A DNA stretch of 64,000 nucleotides, from positions 44,177,687-44,241,686 of the forward strand of contig NC_052507.1 of NCBI RefSeq assembly GCF_014356525.2, written 5' to 3'. The position numbers and the translations under genes were made by a program. Under the pieces are notes generated by a model. That model did not search any database. It was not told where the DNA came from and saw nothing but the letters and a program-made list of their open reading frames with translations. Below are positions 47,971 to 59,812 of the stretch, piece after piece; position 1 is the stretch's first letter; each line of letters starts with the position of its first letter. The DNA comes from Nilaparvata lugens. Lineage: Eukaryota > Arthropoda > Insecta > Hemiptera > Delphacidae.

Positions 47971-50701
47971 TCAAATTAAATTCCTATAAGTGCATAGGTA
48001 GTTGATATATTGAGAGCCTATCCTTTTTTGTCAGAACAAAGGAGTTTGTAAATTAATGTTATTGTCCAAAGAACTTGATCTGTAAAAAGGTTTGCAGAAT
48101 ATGTTTTCAAAGTTCAAAGCAGATTTATCAAAGCGTTCGAAAGTTATTGTAGAACATACAAATAGACGGACATCGATTTTGGTCATGAGTCAAAAGTAGA
48201 AACTTGCTAACGCTCGTTCTATGATTACTATTGAAATCAATTGAATGATTTCTACTTTATATACTCCTAAACCTTCAATATTTATCAAAAAATGTAATAC
48301 CATCTCTGTTAGCTATTATATCCCTATCTGGGTAGATTGCTGTTCAGATCAGGGCATGTGTTCATTATTAAGCTATATACAACTATATTGGCATGAAATC
48401 AAATCAAATTTATACACTCGGAACTCATACAAAATATTCTCAAAAATAATATGAATTCACAATTTTTTCCGCAACTTTTAATTCAGAATTTTTTTATGTA
48501 ATCTATGTATTTGAAACGGCATCAAATTGAAAATATTCCAGTAACAGTAATGACTGTTGACAAAAAACTCTGACAACAGTAATACAATTTTTTTTAATTA
48601 AAAAACATGAAATCGTGATCAATTAATTAGAGACTAGAGTTGATTCAATTGTATCTTGGCCGAACTCATGCTTGTATCAAAGTATTGTAAGTTGTTAGTA
48701 TTGTTGATATAATGTTTTTTTTTCTGTATTGTTTCAGACGCAGTATGGGAAATTAGGGTCTTCCTTTATTATTCGAATATTGAAGCTATAATTTAAATTA
48801 ACCCTCATTCGACACATTTTTATTTGTGTTGATTATTTTGAAACGAACTCAGATTTAAACTTAATTTTAACTCTGAAAAACAAACTAAAAACACAGAACT
48901 CAAGCTTGAAATGGAAGACATTAGAAACTCATCAACATTCGACTTCTATTTGATAAAAGGAAATTTCAAAATGGGTTCAATCGATTGCATCGAGCATCCA
49001 ACTAGACATGAGTAAAATTAAAAGCATTTTTATCAAGAGTCCGTTTCATTCGGTTGACCCTACATTACCCAAACAACGATCTGCACCAAAAATAATGGAA
49101 TTTCTCTCGATTCTGTGCTGAGGTTTGTATTATATCACTATTCGAAAATTTACCAATTTGGAAACAATCAACAAATGTTTAAAATATCAAATCTCGTTCT
49201 AATTTAGAATTTTACAAGCTGTTTAATTTTTTTATTTCATTTTTGCCGAGGGTGATGCTCACATGAGCTATAGGCGTGTGTGGGTAACGGGAATGATGAT
49301 GAGAGATAAAATTAGATACAGCTTCAGGTGGTTTCTGAACTACCAAGAGCCTTTGCAACTCGTAAGTTATATTTTTGGGAGGAAGCACTTGTGGTGGTTG
49401 CCCGTCTAATAGGAGTAGCTATCGCATGTATCTTATCTTATCTGAGCGATAGCTTATCAGTTCGACCTCTGACCAATAAGCTTCCTTGTTATCTTAGTAA
49501 TTAAGTGACTCATTTAATCAAACTTTGTTTAGTCAATTTCAAATGGATATAATCTCTACTTTATTTAACTTCTAACCGGAAAAGATTGCATTATATCTTG
49601 AAATAGTTTGCATTCAATCGGTTTTAACAACAATTATTATATTGAAGCATAAACTGAATATTCCTGAATTTAGTGTTAAGGTGTCTTGTTTTATTTCTGG
49701 CTGATTCTAAAACTTGGTTTTGATCATAAAAAATCCAAACTGTAATCTTCTGTAGTTGAGCTAAAATATAATTTCTGAATAATTTCAGAGTTAATATAAG
49801 CCATTTCCTGCATCATTCAACCAGTATGTATGTAACGTTTTAATGTTCAGTAGCATGCATACAAAGTAATTCATTACATCCATCTGTGTATTTATTCAAT
49901 GTCTGCAGTTGAGCATATTAATAAATTATTGAATCTAGGTCAATAGTCTATCTCATCGGATGCTTTACTGCTTTTTTGTACTTAAGGTATTTGAAATATT
50001 TCACACGTAGAGAATTATTTTCATGTAGAGGTCTTCCTTTCTTATCACTTGCTCCAATGCTAGCAACAAGAAGGCTGTTGCATTTACCTATCAAGGAGTA
50101 TTTTAGAATTAGAACTTTAGTCTCTTATGAAGTAAAAAAGGTATAACCAGTTGGTAAAAAATCTCAGTGATCTAATGTGTGAAATATTCCATTTTTCAAC
50201 TAATGAAGATGAAATAAAATATTGGTGAAAATCTCATATCAGTATTGGAAATTAATTTCCAAGTGACCCATTTATATTATTTCATTACAAGGTGAATTAA
50301 CTCTTAATCCATTGAAAAAGACAAAATATATTTCAATTGTGACTAATTGAATCCATATAATGTGATGAATTCTAGTAATCAACTCTATTCCACCAAATAT
50401 TTTTATTATTATCCGATAATTTTTCTTTCTTTGTAGGTCTAGTATTGCATATTAGCTTACTTTATTCAATTCACCAAAATATATTAGGTCGTGTCAAAAC
50501 ATAGTTCGCAGAAAAAATACAATCATAAATCTCACACAAAATGTATCATGAGATTCACTCAGAGTATATATTTTTACATTAGGCTACCTTCCATTTAAAC
50601 TTTAGTCAGTTCTAATATAACTGTGAATTGTTATTTATTAATTTCTGCTGATTGTTGTATTAATTCAAGTTATGCTCCAATTAAAACATGGTTTTTTACA
50701 G
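47971..50701. other. Upstream flank of the KIAA0232-like gene, no recognised feature
   Basis: 2.7 kb of AT-rich sequence without coding exons or element ends that I can support. It must contain the promoter and possibly 5' untranslated exons of the next gene, or be its first intron. Confidence 0.45.
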
Positions 50702-50713
50702 GCACAGAGTAGC

Positions 50714-53700
50714 ATGAAGTATCCACAGCTTTTTTCGATGCCTGAAGCCCTACGCATTTGGCTGGAGGATGAATTAGAAGCCAGAGGAATAGATACTGTG
50801 TACTCTCATCATATTCTTAACATTCTCCAGCACAAAAACCTCAAAGAAAGTTCAGTACACGTGAGTAAACTAATTTATTTATTTAATTACAGTATAATTA
50901 GAGTACGGTATACTAATGTACAGAGGGGTACAAAAAATGTATACACTCTTTGGCAGATTATTTTTTTGTTTTTAAATTAATTTTACAGAAAACACACGTT
51001 CAATGTTTTAAAATGTACTGAATTTGATTACAAAACATCGAAATACAATACCAAGTAAGATTTATAGCTTTGTTCTGTTTACGTTCACTGTCAATTAGTG
51101 TATACATTTTTTAAATAAAATTATGCACATTCAACTAAGTGCTCTCTTCATTTCTACTAAGAGAATCATGTTTTAGAAAGGGTCGACTCTCCAAACTTAG
51201 CTCTTTTGGGCGAATAATGAAGATATTCATTTCGTCGGTCATTTCTATTTTATTCTTCTCTATTTTCAAGTGATGAGTCAAGAGGCGTACTTCAAGGAGT
51301 GGGCCTAACTGTTTTAATGATTTTGTAATGAGTCATAATGTAATGCATTTTATTAATGTTTTATTGTCGATGTAAATCAAGTAATTAGTCATCATTTTCC
51401 AACAATCTTTTTTTTCATGGAAATCAAGTTTTTGTGTTTCTATTTTACGATTCAATGCTCATATATTTATTTTTCAGGTTAGTGGAATCGAATCACTTGT
51501 TGATGAGCTGCGTACGAAATTGAAGAAATTCGAAAGTGAAGGTAGGGTTCTAATTTATCTGTGGGCAAAATCTTTCCACAATTATTTTTATTGTTGTTGT
51601 TGTTGGTTTTCAACGTTTCTAAAAAGAACAATTATTTGTATAGTAATCCATTTAATCATAAGGCTTATAGCATGTAAGGTTAACGGAAAATAGCAATTTT
51701 TAAACATTAATAATGAAAAGTCAAGCTAGTATACTTGAACTGCTTTAAGCAAGATCTTGTTACAAAAAACAATTAATTAAATAATGTTACATTTCTATTT
51801 TGAAGTTATGTTGCCTGTTATTGAACATGTTTCATGACTTGTGTTGCAGACGAAACTTACCCTCAAAAGACGTTCGGTTCAAGTACCAGTGCGCCAACCT
51901 GCTCTTTCCAGGACACGATTTTATTTGCAGAAACTGGACAAAAGTAAGTCCTAATTAATTTTTTAGTTGGTCTAAACGACCTGAAAAAATTCGATTCCTC
52001 TACTCACACAACAATAAAAGTAGTTCATGAATAATTTGGGATATAATATATAAGAGGAATTAAATAAAATAAATAAATAAATTCTTTGGTCATGTCATGA
52101 GGCCTCCCAAACATAGAATTACAAAAAAATAGTAAATTCCATATTCGCTTGTCAATGGAGGGGGATGTATTGAAAGATCTAGTTTTAGCAAAAAATTACT
52201 AATTAAATTATTATCAATCGAAATAGTTATAGAATAACAGTAAATAAATGAATGGAAAATTATTCCAGAGGTAAAAGCTCCAAGAGTTGGAACAAGATGG
52301 ATTGGAGAAACAAAAGCTGCATTGTCTCAAAAAGTGAAAGTCTAATTAACTATCATGAATCACATTTAGCGTCTTCCACTTTGGGAGCACGAGGGCTAAT
52401 AATAATAATAAGTTTTGTAAAAATTCAATTGTACTAACTCTGAACTATTTTTCCAGGTTTTCCGAAAACACATTGCATAAATCTGGAAATTCAGCGCTGG
52501 CTACGTTCACTAGCGCCTGGTCTTGTCCCTCGTACTACGAAAGAAAGTTTCTGAAATGCGGGTTCGGTAGAAACCTATCGAATCTAGTAGTTGGAAACAA
52601 GGAAAAGAGTTCGGGTAGCATTTTGAAGAAGTGGGAGGAGGAGAACAAAGAAAATCAGGCATCGAAAGAAAATGTGGGTACAAAAGAGAAAATGAGGTCA
52701 AGATCAAGGTCTACAGTGAAACAGCAGCACGCTCACAAGGCAAGGAAGAACATGGCCAAGTCTTTGGATCGCAAGGATGATTTGTTGAAGGTGAAGGTGA
52801 CGTTGGATGGTAGCAAGGCAAGGAAACTGGAACTAGCCAATGAGCCAGCGAGAGCCATTCTGTCCAAGTACGACCGAGAGGTGAAGTCGATTTGGTCGGA
52901 CGACCTGGACGGTTGCGACGAGAACTTGCCAATGGATTTTCAACAGCTGTTAGAGTCACCTGATAACACTAGTTTGCCCATGGAGTTTTATAAGAATATC
53001 AACAACAAGAGGCAACAGATGAACTCGTTTATCCAGTGTGGTACCAACATCACCAGCTCCATATGGTCGACAGACACGGCCGACATGGACTGCAGCGCCG
53101 AGCCAGAGTCACTCATCCTCGACAACAACGACAAGCAACAAGAGGACTGCTCCATGTCGTCGCTGTCCATCTGGGACGACGACAAACAACCTTGCTATCC
53201 GACCAACAACCAACCGACCCAACAATGGAGCAATGGCGAAAACCTATTTGCCGACACACCGTGGCAGATGAAAGCAGCCAAGTGGTCGGATGTGGAAGGA
53301 ACCAGCTTGCACATCGACGATGGCGGCAAGTTCTATTCTGCGTTCGATGACGGCCCACCACAGCCACCAGCACCAGAAACACTCATCGACACAAGTCTGT
53401 CAGCGCTCAACCACAACAAAGAGGACAGCTGCTTCATGGAGGTGGTGCCCAACTCCAACTCCAATTCCAACAAGGTGTCGCAGTACAAGAGCCATGTGGC
53501 TAGCTGCCAGTTGAAGAATATCTGGGAGGCGAAGAACGAAGACGAGGATCTGTTCACCTCTATGCGCACCCACTTTCAGCCGATCGCTGTTAACGAGATG
53601 AAGGAAGAGGCACAGGTACACACATACATCCATATTATATACAATTATTTAATTATCCAATAAATACATCGATTTGTGCAATGGGTCTTGTCTTTGAAAT

Positions 53701-56700
53701 ACTAGGCTAATATTGCAATATAAATTGTTATATACATTAACAACACTAGTCAACAGCACAAAAATAGTCCGATGGACATTGGAACGGCTAAGAACCTCAT
53801 CACCCATCCGCACCCATAGACGTTTTCAATCGGGTGTATTATAAAAAAATTAATTCATGCTCGTTTCTGGGTGAAAGCGAGGAGGAGCTGTGATTCTTTT
53901 TATAATGACATACTTAAATACACACAATTCGTTTTGCATAAGGTTCACGAACTGCATGACTTTTTTTATTTTATTTTTTCTATATTCTCTTTTACTTTTC
54001 AATCTTTCTATTTTGTTTTCAATGTAATCCACGTTATTACTGTACTTGTATATTTGTTGTACATAATGTTCATTCAGGTACAGTGCTATTTTGTTTTTGT
54101 ACCACTATGGGTCTTGTTAGACTCAGTGGGAGTTGTCATATTGTAAGAATGAATAAATGACGCATTTTCATTTATAATCAGCTGTGGACATCGTTGATCA
54201 ACTCTTATTTGAAAAAGTTGCACCAATCTGTTTCAATTTCTATCGGACTATTTTCGTGCGGTAGACTATAGGCCAACTCTCTACATACTGATTCCCCTGC
54301 CTCTTCTTCCTTCCGGTCTAGCCTTGCCTTTCGTTCATCACTCATCCGAGCTACATGGCCATACCATCTCAAGGTTTTTCTTTGAACAGTGGTAATCAGT
54401 TCCTCCTGTTTTTATGCTTCTCTGATTACACTATTTCTCACTGTCACTTTTGGTTTTTCCAACCACCCTCCTTAGGTATCTCATTTCTGAGGAGGTAATT
54501 CTCTACTCTTGTGTTTTTCTGTCAGGCATTCTGTTCCGTAGAGTAGGACTGGCTTGAATATCACTGTAACACTTATTTTTATTTTAGTTCAATAATTGAT
54601 TTGTTTTGTTAAGGTGGTTGTGGAACCGCAGTACGAGGACGGCACAACGTTCCAGATCAGCAGCAGTATGGAGAAAGTGTACTTTGAGCGCAGCGACAGT
54701 GGCGCACTCTACCTAGACGCCGACAAAAACCAGAAGTATCGCGAGTTCAAAGACGCCTGCTGCATCGAGTACCCGGGCGTGTTTTGGCCCAAGTTCCGTG
54801 TCTGCCAGAACGAAAAGTTCTGCCAGACCGACGACGACGTGGTGGCCGAGGAGGGGGAGGGGGAGATGTACTTTCCCGGTGATGAGAAGCAGGTGGAGGA
54901 TTGCATAGAGAGGGATGCCGCCGCTGCTACAGTTATCACCGTTGGCGGCTGGGTCACTACCTGGCCGGCTAGCATATGGAGTAACGACACGCCGCACTTG
55001 TAAGTATTACAACACTGCTTTTAAAACTGTCACCATTTGATTATAAAAATTGGAGTAACCCTTTAAAGATGTCCTTATAAGGATTGCTGATACAGTGTAA
55101 CCTGGCTATTGTGATCTCGGCCGTAGTGTCAACACGGATATAATGTCATTTATTTATATATTGGTCCCGCCAATCTATAAGTAATATTTGAATTGTAAAA
55201 AACTCGGATTTATTGGCAGTAAATTATAAAACCTCTTATAATAACGTCAAGAAAATTGGGCGGAGAACTGAGATGACAACGTAGCCAGACGGAGAAAATT
55301 ACATAATTCTTTGTGCAGTAGAAAATTACAGACTTCCTATTATCGTGCTTATAAGTTGTGAATTGACTTAGTGTATTTTGAGTTTTGGACCTGAGTTTTT
55401 AGGTAAGATTCGGTTATAGGCCTGTTATATATACAGGGTGATTCACACATAAGGTGTAACAATAGATAACTTGTAAACCGTTCATTTCACAGAGAACTTT
55501 AAATGGGCAACTTCCCTTATTTTCTGTGCCATTTAAAATAGAAAATTTGTGCCGCCATCTTCCAAAATAAACGGCAACTTTATTTTTGAAATGGCGACTC
55601 CCATTTTTATGATATTTTAGAATTCTACGTAGCTTAATATTTTAAGACATTTTTACTCTCGTCATTTTTTTTATTGACGTTTGGGTTTATCAAAAAAATG
55701 ACAAGTAAAAATGACTTGAAATTTTACGTAGAATCCAAAAATATAATAAAAATGGTGGTTGCCATTTAAAAAAAATAAAGTTGTCCTCCATTTTGGAAAA
55801 TGGCGGCCAAATTTTCTATTAAAATGGCATGTCGTTAATGTCACATAAAAGAAGGGAAGTTAGTTGTCCATTTAAAGTTCTCTGTGAAATGAACGGTTAA
55901 CAAGTTACCTATTGTTACACTTTATGTGAATCACTCTGTATGTTGAAGTGTGTATTTCCTAAATTACCTTTATTAAAAGTGTGTCTTCCATTTTTATTTT
56001 CTATTTTTCCTCTGTTTAAAATTAAGATATATTTTTTGATAGTGACACTCTGATATAGCGCAATTACATGTATGATTCCTTAAATTACGTTATAACCAAG
56101 TTCCACTGTAGTTTGAAGTAGATCTCACTATAGTAATCTATTTAGAAATAGCATATCTATTGGAATCTATTTAAAATTGAATAGTTCATGTTTTATACAA
56201 GGGTCATTTTTTCAACCTCCGACTGGACATAAATAATAGACGAATGTATACTAGTAGTTCTGCGAACAGTAGACCTCGCTCATGAATAGCCTACAACTTT
56301 CAAACTAATGAGAAGGGCCATTAAGAAAGTACAGTATATTGTGAAGATTTATCCATGTCATCTATTATTTTCTCTATTGAAAGTGCTGGAGACATTGTTC
56401 CCAGGGACCCCGGACTTATAAATGTTTCTCAAGGAGGTACATCGTCCCCATATTTACAATATTACAACTTTCTAATAATTAATTATAAGGAATCGGTCAA
56501 CTGACAGAAGAATGGAATATGCAGTAGGCAATTTAGACGATTAATCGTCTCACAGACGATAGTGAGACGGAAAATGATTCTAAATAAGATGGGTTTGTTG
56601 ACAGGTTGATAATAATGTTTTTCGTGAAAAGTGTTTTCAATGTTATGGCTTGTTATGCCTATGCAGAATATTAATGCTTACAAGTCGGTTTCCGATCTCA

Positions 56701-59488
56701 TACTAAAAGGAAAACAAAAGCTAACTAATCTGTGATGCCTCCGGCCGGCTCCATAGGTCTAGAAACTATTCATCTATGAAACAGGGAAAATTCGTGTTGA
56801 AAAGGGAAGAAACGGTGCAATCAAGTGAGAAGTTTTCTTCAATTAATAAATACAGTATGATTTGGAGCGGCTCAGACGTTCTCAAGGTTCACCGCTGACA
56901 ACTCTTGTCTCTTGTCCTCTGAGATCTGAGTGATACAGAAATGAATGAGTAGTGTAATAGCAAACCCTGCTCACTAAAGCTATCTCTGTATGTATTCTCA
57001 CTGCCTTGTTTTCTAGTAGTACATATGTCACTCTAAAAATAGCTCGATAGCATTCTTTCATCATTCCAACGATATCATTCATTCAATACAGCACATATTA
57101 GAGCGGCACAATTTCTATTCTAAAAATTAGAGCTATTTTTTTTACTTATATTTATTGTGGGCACGATACAATACTCTGAATTTAGTAGCAATATTATTTA
57201 TGTTTAACTTATCGTAAATCCAAGGATCTTTCATTTTGAAAAGATTAAAAATTGCTGTATCTTCAAAGATAACGGCGCTAGATACGAAAAAGTAACTTTC
57301 TGGATGGAGGTTCGTCTGCGGTTTTTTAAATTACAAAAAACGGAGGTTTTATCAAAAATAGTTACACATACGTTTCTGCGCCTTGTTTCAAAGAACTTGC
57401 ATACCAAATTTCATCCAAATCGGACTGCGACTGTAACTGCGATACAAACAGACAAAAGCCGATCGAGTCGAAACTATGACCTCAGCTTCGCTTCGGTCAA
57501 TAAAATGATAATTCTTCCATCAGAAGTACTTACACTTTCATGTTGATTATTCTTCAACATAATTACCGTAAAGTTTGCGGCATTTGTCATACCAGTGGAC
57601 CAGCCTACCAAAACCCTCTTCGTAAAATGCTGCCGCCAAATGGGTTTAAGTGGGTTATGACGTTGTTTTGGAGCTCCTCGTTTGTTAGGAAGCTCTGCTC
57701 TCGAAGTAATGTCTTAGGTTCTTGGAAAAGGTATAGGTTACTAGTGGCCAAGTCAGGTTTGTATGGTGGGTGATGAACCTATCCCTTTTGATTTGCTAGA
57801 GAAGTCGTTTGGTTGCACCAGCACTGTTAGGCCGAGTTGTCATGCATCACAATTCCTGACATGCCAGGAGAATCCCAATAAAAAGTGTTCTTATACATAG
57901 CTCATAATGATTTTGAACTTAGATTCAAGAATAAAAAATTATGATTAGGCAGATCACATATTGGAACTGGACAGGACGAGTGGGTGAAACTTGATCAATA
58001 GTAATTTCATAGTTATCTGTCCTAAGATCTGATTGCATAGTTCAATTTTAAACATAACCTCCAATGGTATAAGTTAAGGATGAGGCAAGGCCTACATTGA
58101 AAATTGAGTTGATGGTTGGCCTTGGACTGGACTGAACAGAAGAAAACAAAAATACGTATTCTCGCCTGACCGGAAAAGCCGCTCTGAATTCAGTAGCAAT
58201 CTTATTTATGTTCTATCAAATAAATAATGATAATGCATCTACGAATTACCTTTTTATTTATTTTACCAAATATCAAACCTAAGGCTCCACGTTTATCTGT
58301 GCGGTTAGAGACAATCACTGACGTAATATTTTTTGCTCCTTCACTAACCAACATTAACAAGCAATATCACAGGATGTTTTCTCTATAATCTATCTATCTA
58401 TATAAAAATGAATGTCTGTTTGTGTGTTTGTTTGTTTGTTTGTTCCCTATAGACTCGAAAACTACTTGACAGAACGGCATGAAACTTTGGGAATATGTTG
58501 TGTGAATATTGGGGATGGTTTCTGAACAGAAATTTTAATAGGGGGACTAATAATAATTATTTATTAATCCTTTTACAGACCTATGTTTTTGAAATTTTAG
58601 GCCGAGTGTCCACTTATATTTTAGCATCTAAAGTTACCAGCTGTATAATAAACACGTTACCCTGTGATCAATTGTGTACTGGTATTAAAACGGTGGTTTG
58701 GAGTTGAAGTTAGTGTACCGTAGTTGATTGATACCAGCTGTAGATAATCGTTCCTTAGAAGACCTATACAAATAATTATCACTACCCTATAAATGAGTAA
58801 CTGGAAAATAATTATTCATCTCTTGAAAGAGAGTTGTTCATATTGCAATCATTAATTACTGAAGAATGATAGAATAAATTGATTTTTTTAAATTTAGCTT
58901 TGCTTATATTCATCCTAAAATTGGAAAGAATATGGAATTCTGTGATATTCACCGTATATCGCATATTTCCTTGACCATCTATTGATAATCAACAACTATG
59001 AAAACATTAAATTCATCTTTGAAACACTGATTTAATCTACCGGTATCTATTTTTTTAATCCAACACTTTACTGATATATATTACTACCAATTGATCGAGA
59101 ATATGTTGCAATGTCGGAATAATAAATGCTGCATGACTAAGCACATAGGAAGTCCGTATTGAGATGTAAATGAAAATATTGACTGTCAGATAAATTTCAT
59201 GATTCACCAAATAAAGTCAAGTGTGACATGAGATACATTGACTTTTTGGCGGTACGAAGTTCGCCGGGTAAGCTAATAGTAAATAAATGTTTAATATTTT
59301 ATTGTTGCAGGTGTAATGTTTGGGGCGGCGCAGTGAACGGAGATGCTCGCGTGGCAGTCGAGGAGCAGTACATCAAGTTGAAAGATGAAATTTTGGAAGA
59401 AGGAGAAGAGTTGTTATCAAATTTGAGCTCCATGCAAGATCTTTACCTGAACAGCGATGACTCTGCTACTGCTATGCATTCAACTCAG
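50714..59488 (+). CDS. KIAA0232: Insect KIAA0232 homologue, six exons seen, 3' end beyond what I can place
   Basis: Exons: 50714-50860, 51478-51541, 51850-51943, 52457-53615, 54614-54999, 59311-59488. All have GT-AG borders and compatible phases, giving 676 codons with no stop. The N-terminus (ALRIWLEDELEARGIDTVYS) matches the vertebrate KIAA0232 start, where 'WLGQELEKCGID' is found. Exon 2 (VSGIESLVDELRTKL) matches its 'SGIETLVEEL' block, and THFQPIAVNEM its 'THFRPISASEL'. The large exon 4 is basic first (SRSRSTVKQQHAHKARK), then acidic. Tryptophan motifs recur: KSIWSDDLD, SSIWSTDTAD, LSIWDDDKQ, KNIWEAKNED and ASIWSNDTP. Function of the family is unknown. I took the first ATG after the acceptor at 50701 as start; an upstream 5' UTR exon is likely. 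Exon 6 ends with a donor site and no stop, so more exons follow. Introns 1-3 hold nothing recognised. Confidence 0.85.
53616..54225. other. KIAA0232-like gene, intron 4, first part
   Basis: AT-rich intron sequence. The reading frame of exon 4 runs on for 16 codons to a TAA, but the donor at 53616 and the in-phase exon at 54614 argue for splicing. Confidence 0.5.
54226..54590 (-). pseudogene. LINE RT C-terminal fragment in intron 4
   Basis: Minus-strand frames, broken by stops, read FKPVLLYGTECL, then MRYLRRVVGKTK, then TLRWYGHVARMSDERKARL. The 'RYLRR' and 'RWYGHVARM' motifs are typical of the region after the RT domain in several LINE clades. Only this tail remains. It ends about 25 bp before exon 5. 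Confidence 0.65.
55000..55431. other. KIAA0232-like gene, intron 5, start
   Basis: I see no exon or element in this stretch after the exon 5 donor. Confidence 0.5.
55434..55938. mobile_element. Palindromic Tc1/mariner-type MITE
   Basis: The ends CAGGGTGATTCACA and TGTGAATCACTCTG are inverted repeats flanked by TA on each side (55432-55433, 55939-55940), the target duplication of Tc1/mariner elements. The inverted similarity runs almost to the centre (AAATGGCGAC / AAATGGTGGTTGCC blocks), so the 505-bp element could fold into one long hairpin. It has no transposase. Confidence 0.85.
56249..56279 (+). repeat. Short dispersed repeat copy
   Basis: TACTAGTAGTTCTGCGAACAGTAGACCTCGC matches 25173-25203 and, inverted, 26751-26781, each with one or two changes. 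The flanks differ, so this is the edge or core of a repeat family. The rest of 55941-57140 holds nothing else I recognise. Confidence 0.65.
57230..57500 (-). repeat. Diverged member of the 'gaccgagcgaagtgag' family
   Basis: On the minus strand it starts at 57500 with TTGACCGAAGCGAAGCTGAG, followed by GTCATAGTTTCGACTCGA. This parallels the start of the 23978 and 25704 arms (TTGACCGAGCGAAGTGAG, then GTCTAAGATTCAAGTCGA). It then has a GATGAAATTTGGTATGC stretch also reminiscent of the arms. The inner end is unclear. Confidence 0.5.
57543..57880 (-). pseudogene. Mariner transposase C-terminal remnant
   Basis: The minus strand reads VMHDNSA near 57850, matching the second catalytic Asp motif (HDN) of mariner transposases. 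Then it reads HPPYKPDLATSNLYLFQEPK and SFLTNEELQNNV, and, after a frameshift near 57600, LVHWYDKCRKLYGNYVEE. In the 'PDLAPSD' motif the last Asp, a catalytic residue, is Asn here. Stops and a frameshift confirm that it is dead. It lies antisense in intron 5 of the KIAA0232-like gene. Confidence 0.75.
58397..59276 (+). mobile_element. Non-autonomous Helitron
   Basis: It starts TCTATATAAAAATGAATGTC after an A. A TTTG microsatellite and 'ATAGACTCGAAAACTACT' follow, a start widely seen in insect Helitrons. It ends with a short hairpin (GGCGGTACGAAGTTCGCC) and GGGTAAGCTAA before a T. TC start, CTRR end, 3' hairpin and A/T insertion site all fit. No Rep/helicase is encoded. The right end is 34 bp from exon 6 of the KIAA0232-like gene. 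Confidence 0.75.
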
Positions 59489-59812
59489 GTATCGTCAGTT
59501 TTCTTTAATTTTTCAACCAACGCGAGTTTTTGAATTGTTGTCAAGATACAATAAATTCTTTTACATCACGTTGAACTTGATTGAATGCCAACAATTGAAA
59601 TATCTATTCAATCAGCGAAGATTTATGGCAAACAAATTAATTTATTGCCTTTCCAACAAAAGCCTTAGAATTAGAATCCGATCAGTAGATTATTATTATT
59701 ATTATTTATCCAACGTCAGGAGGTATATATAGCCTAGAAATAATAAGAAATCAATACATCTTGAGAAATTCAAATGAAAATTAATAAAGGCAAAGGAATT
59801 GCTAGCCCATTT
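59489..59812. other. Intron after exon 6 of the KIAA0232-like gene
   Basis: There is no further exon that I can place. The frame from exon 6 runs into stops after the donor at 59489. Confidence 0.45.

Noticed and set aside
52510..53633. Several open frames on other strands and frames over exon 4 of the KIAA0232-like gene
   Set aside because: They are shadows of a long, less AT-rich coding exon; only the frame continuous with flanking exons gives the conserved blocks.
54709..54997. Minus-strand open frames over exon 5
   Set aside because: Antisense shadow of the real exon 54614-54999.
58700..59280. Extra coding exon of the KIAA0232-like gene before 59311
   Set aside because: Exon 5 (ending in phase 2) joins exon 6 directly in frame, and the interval has Helitron features instead.
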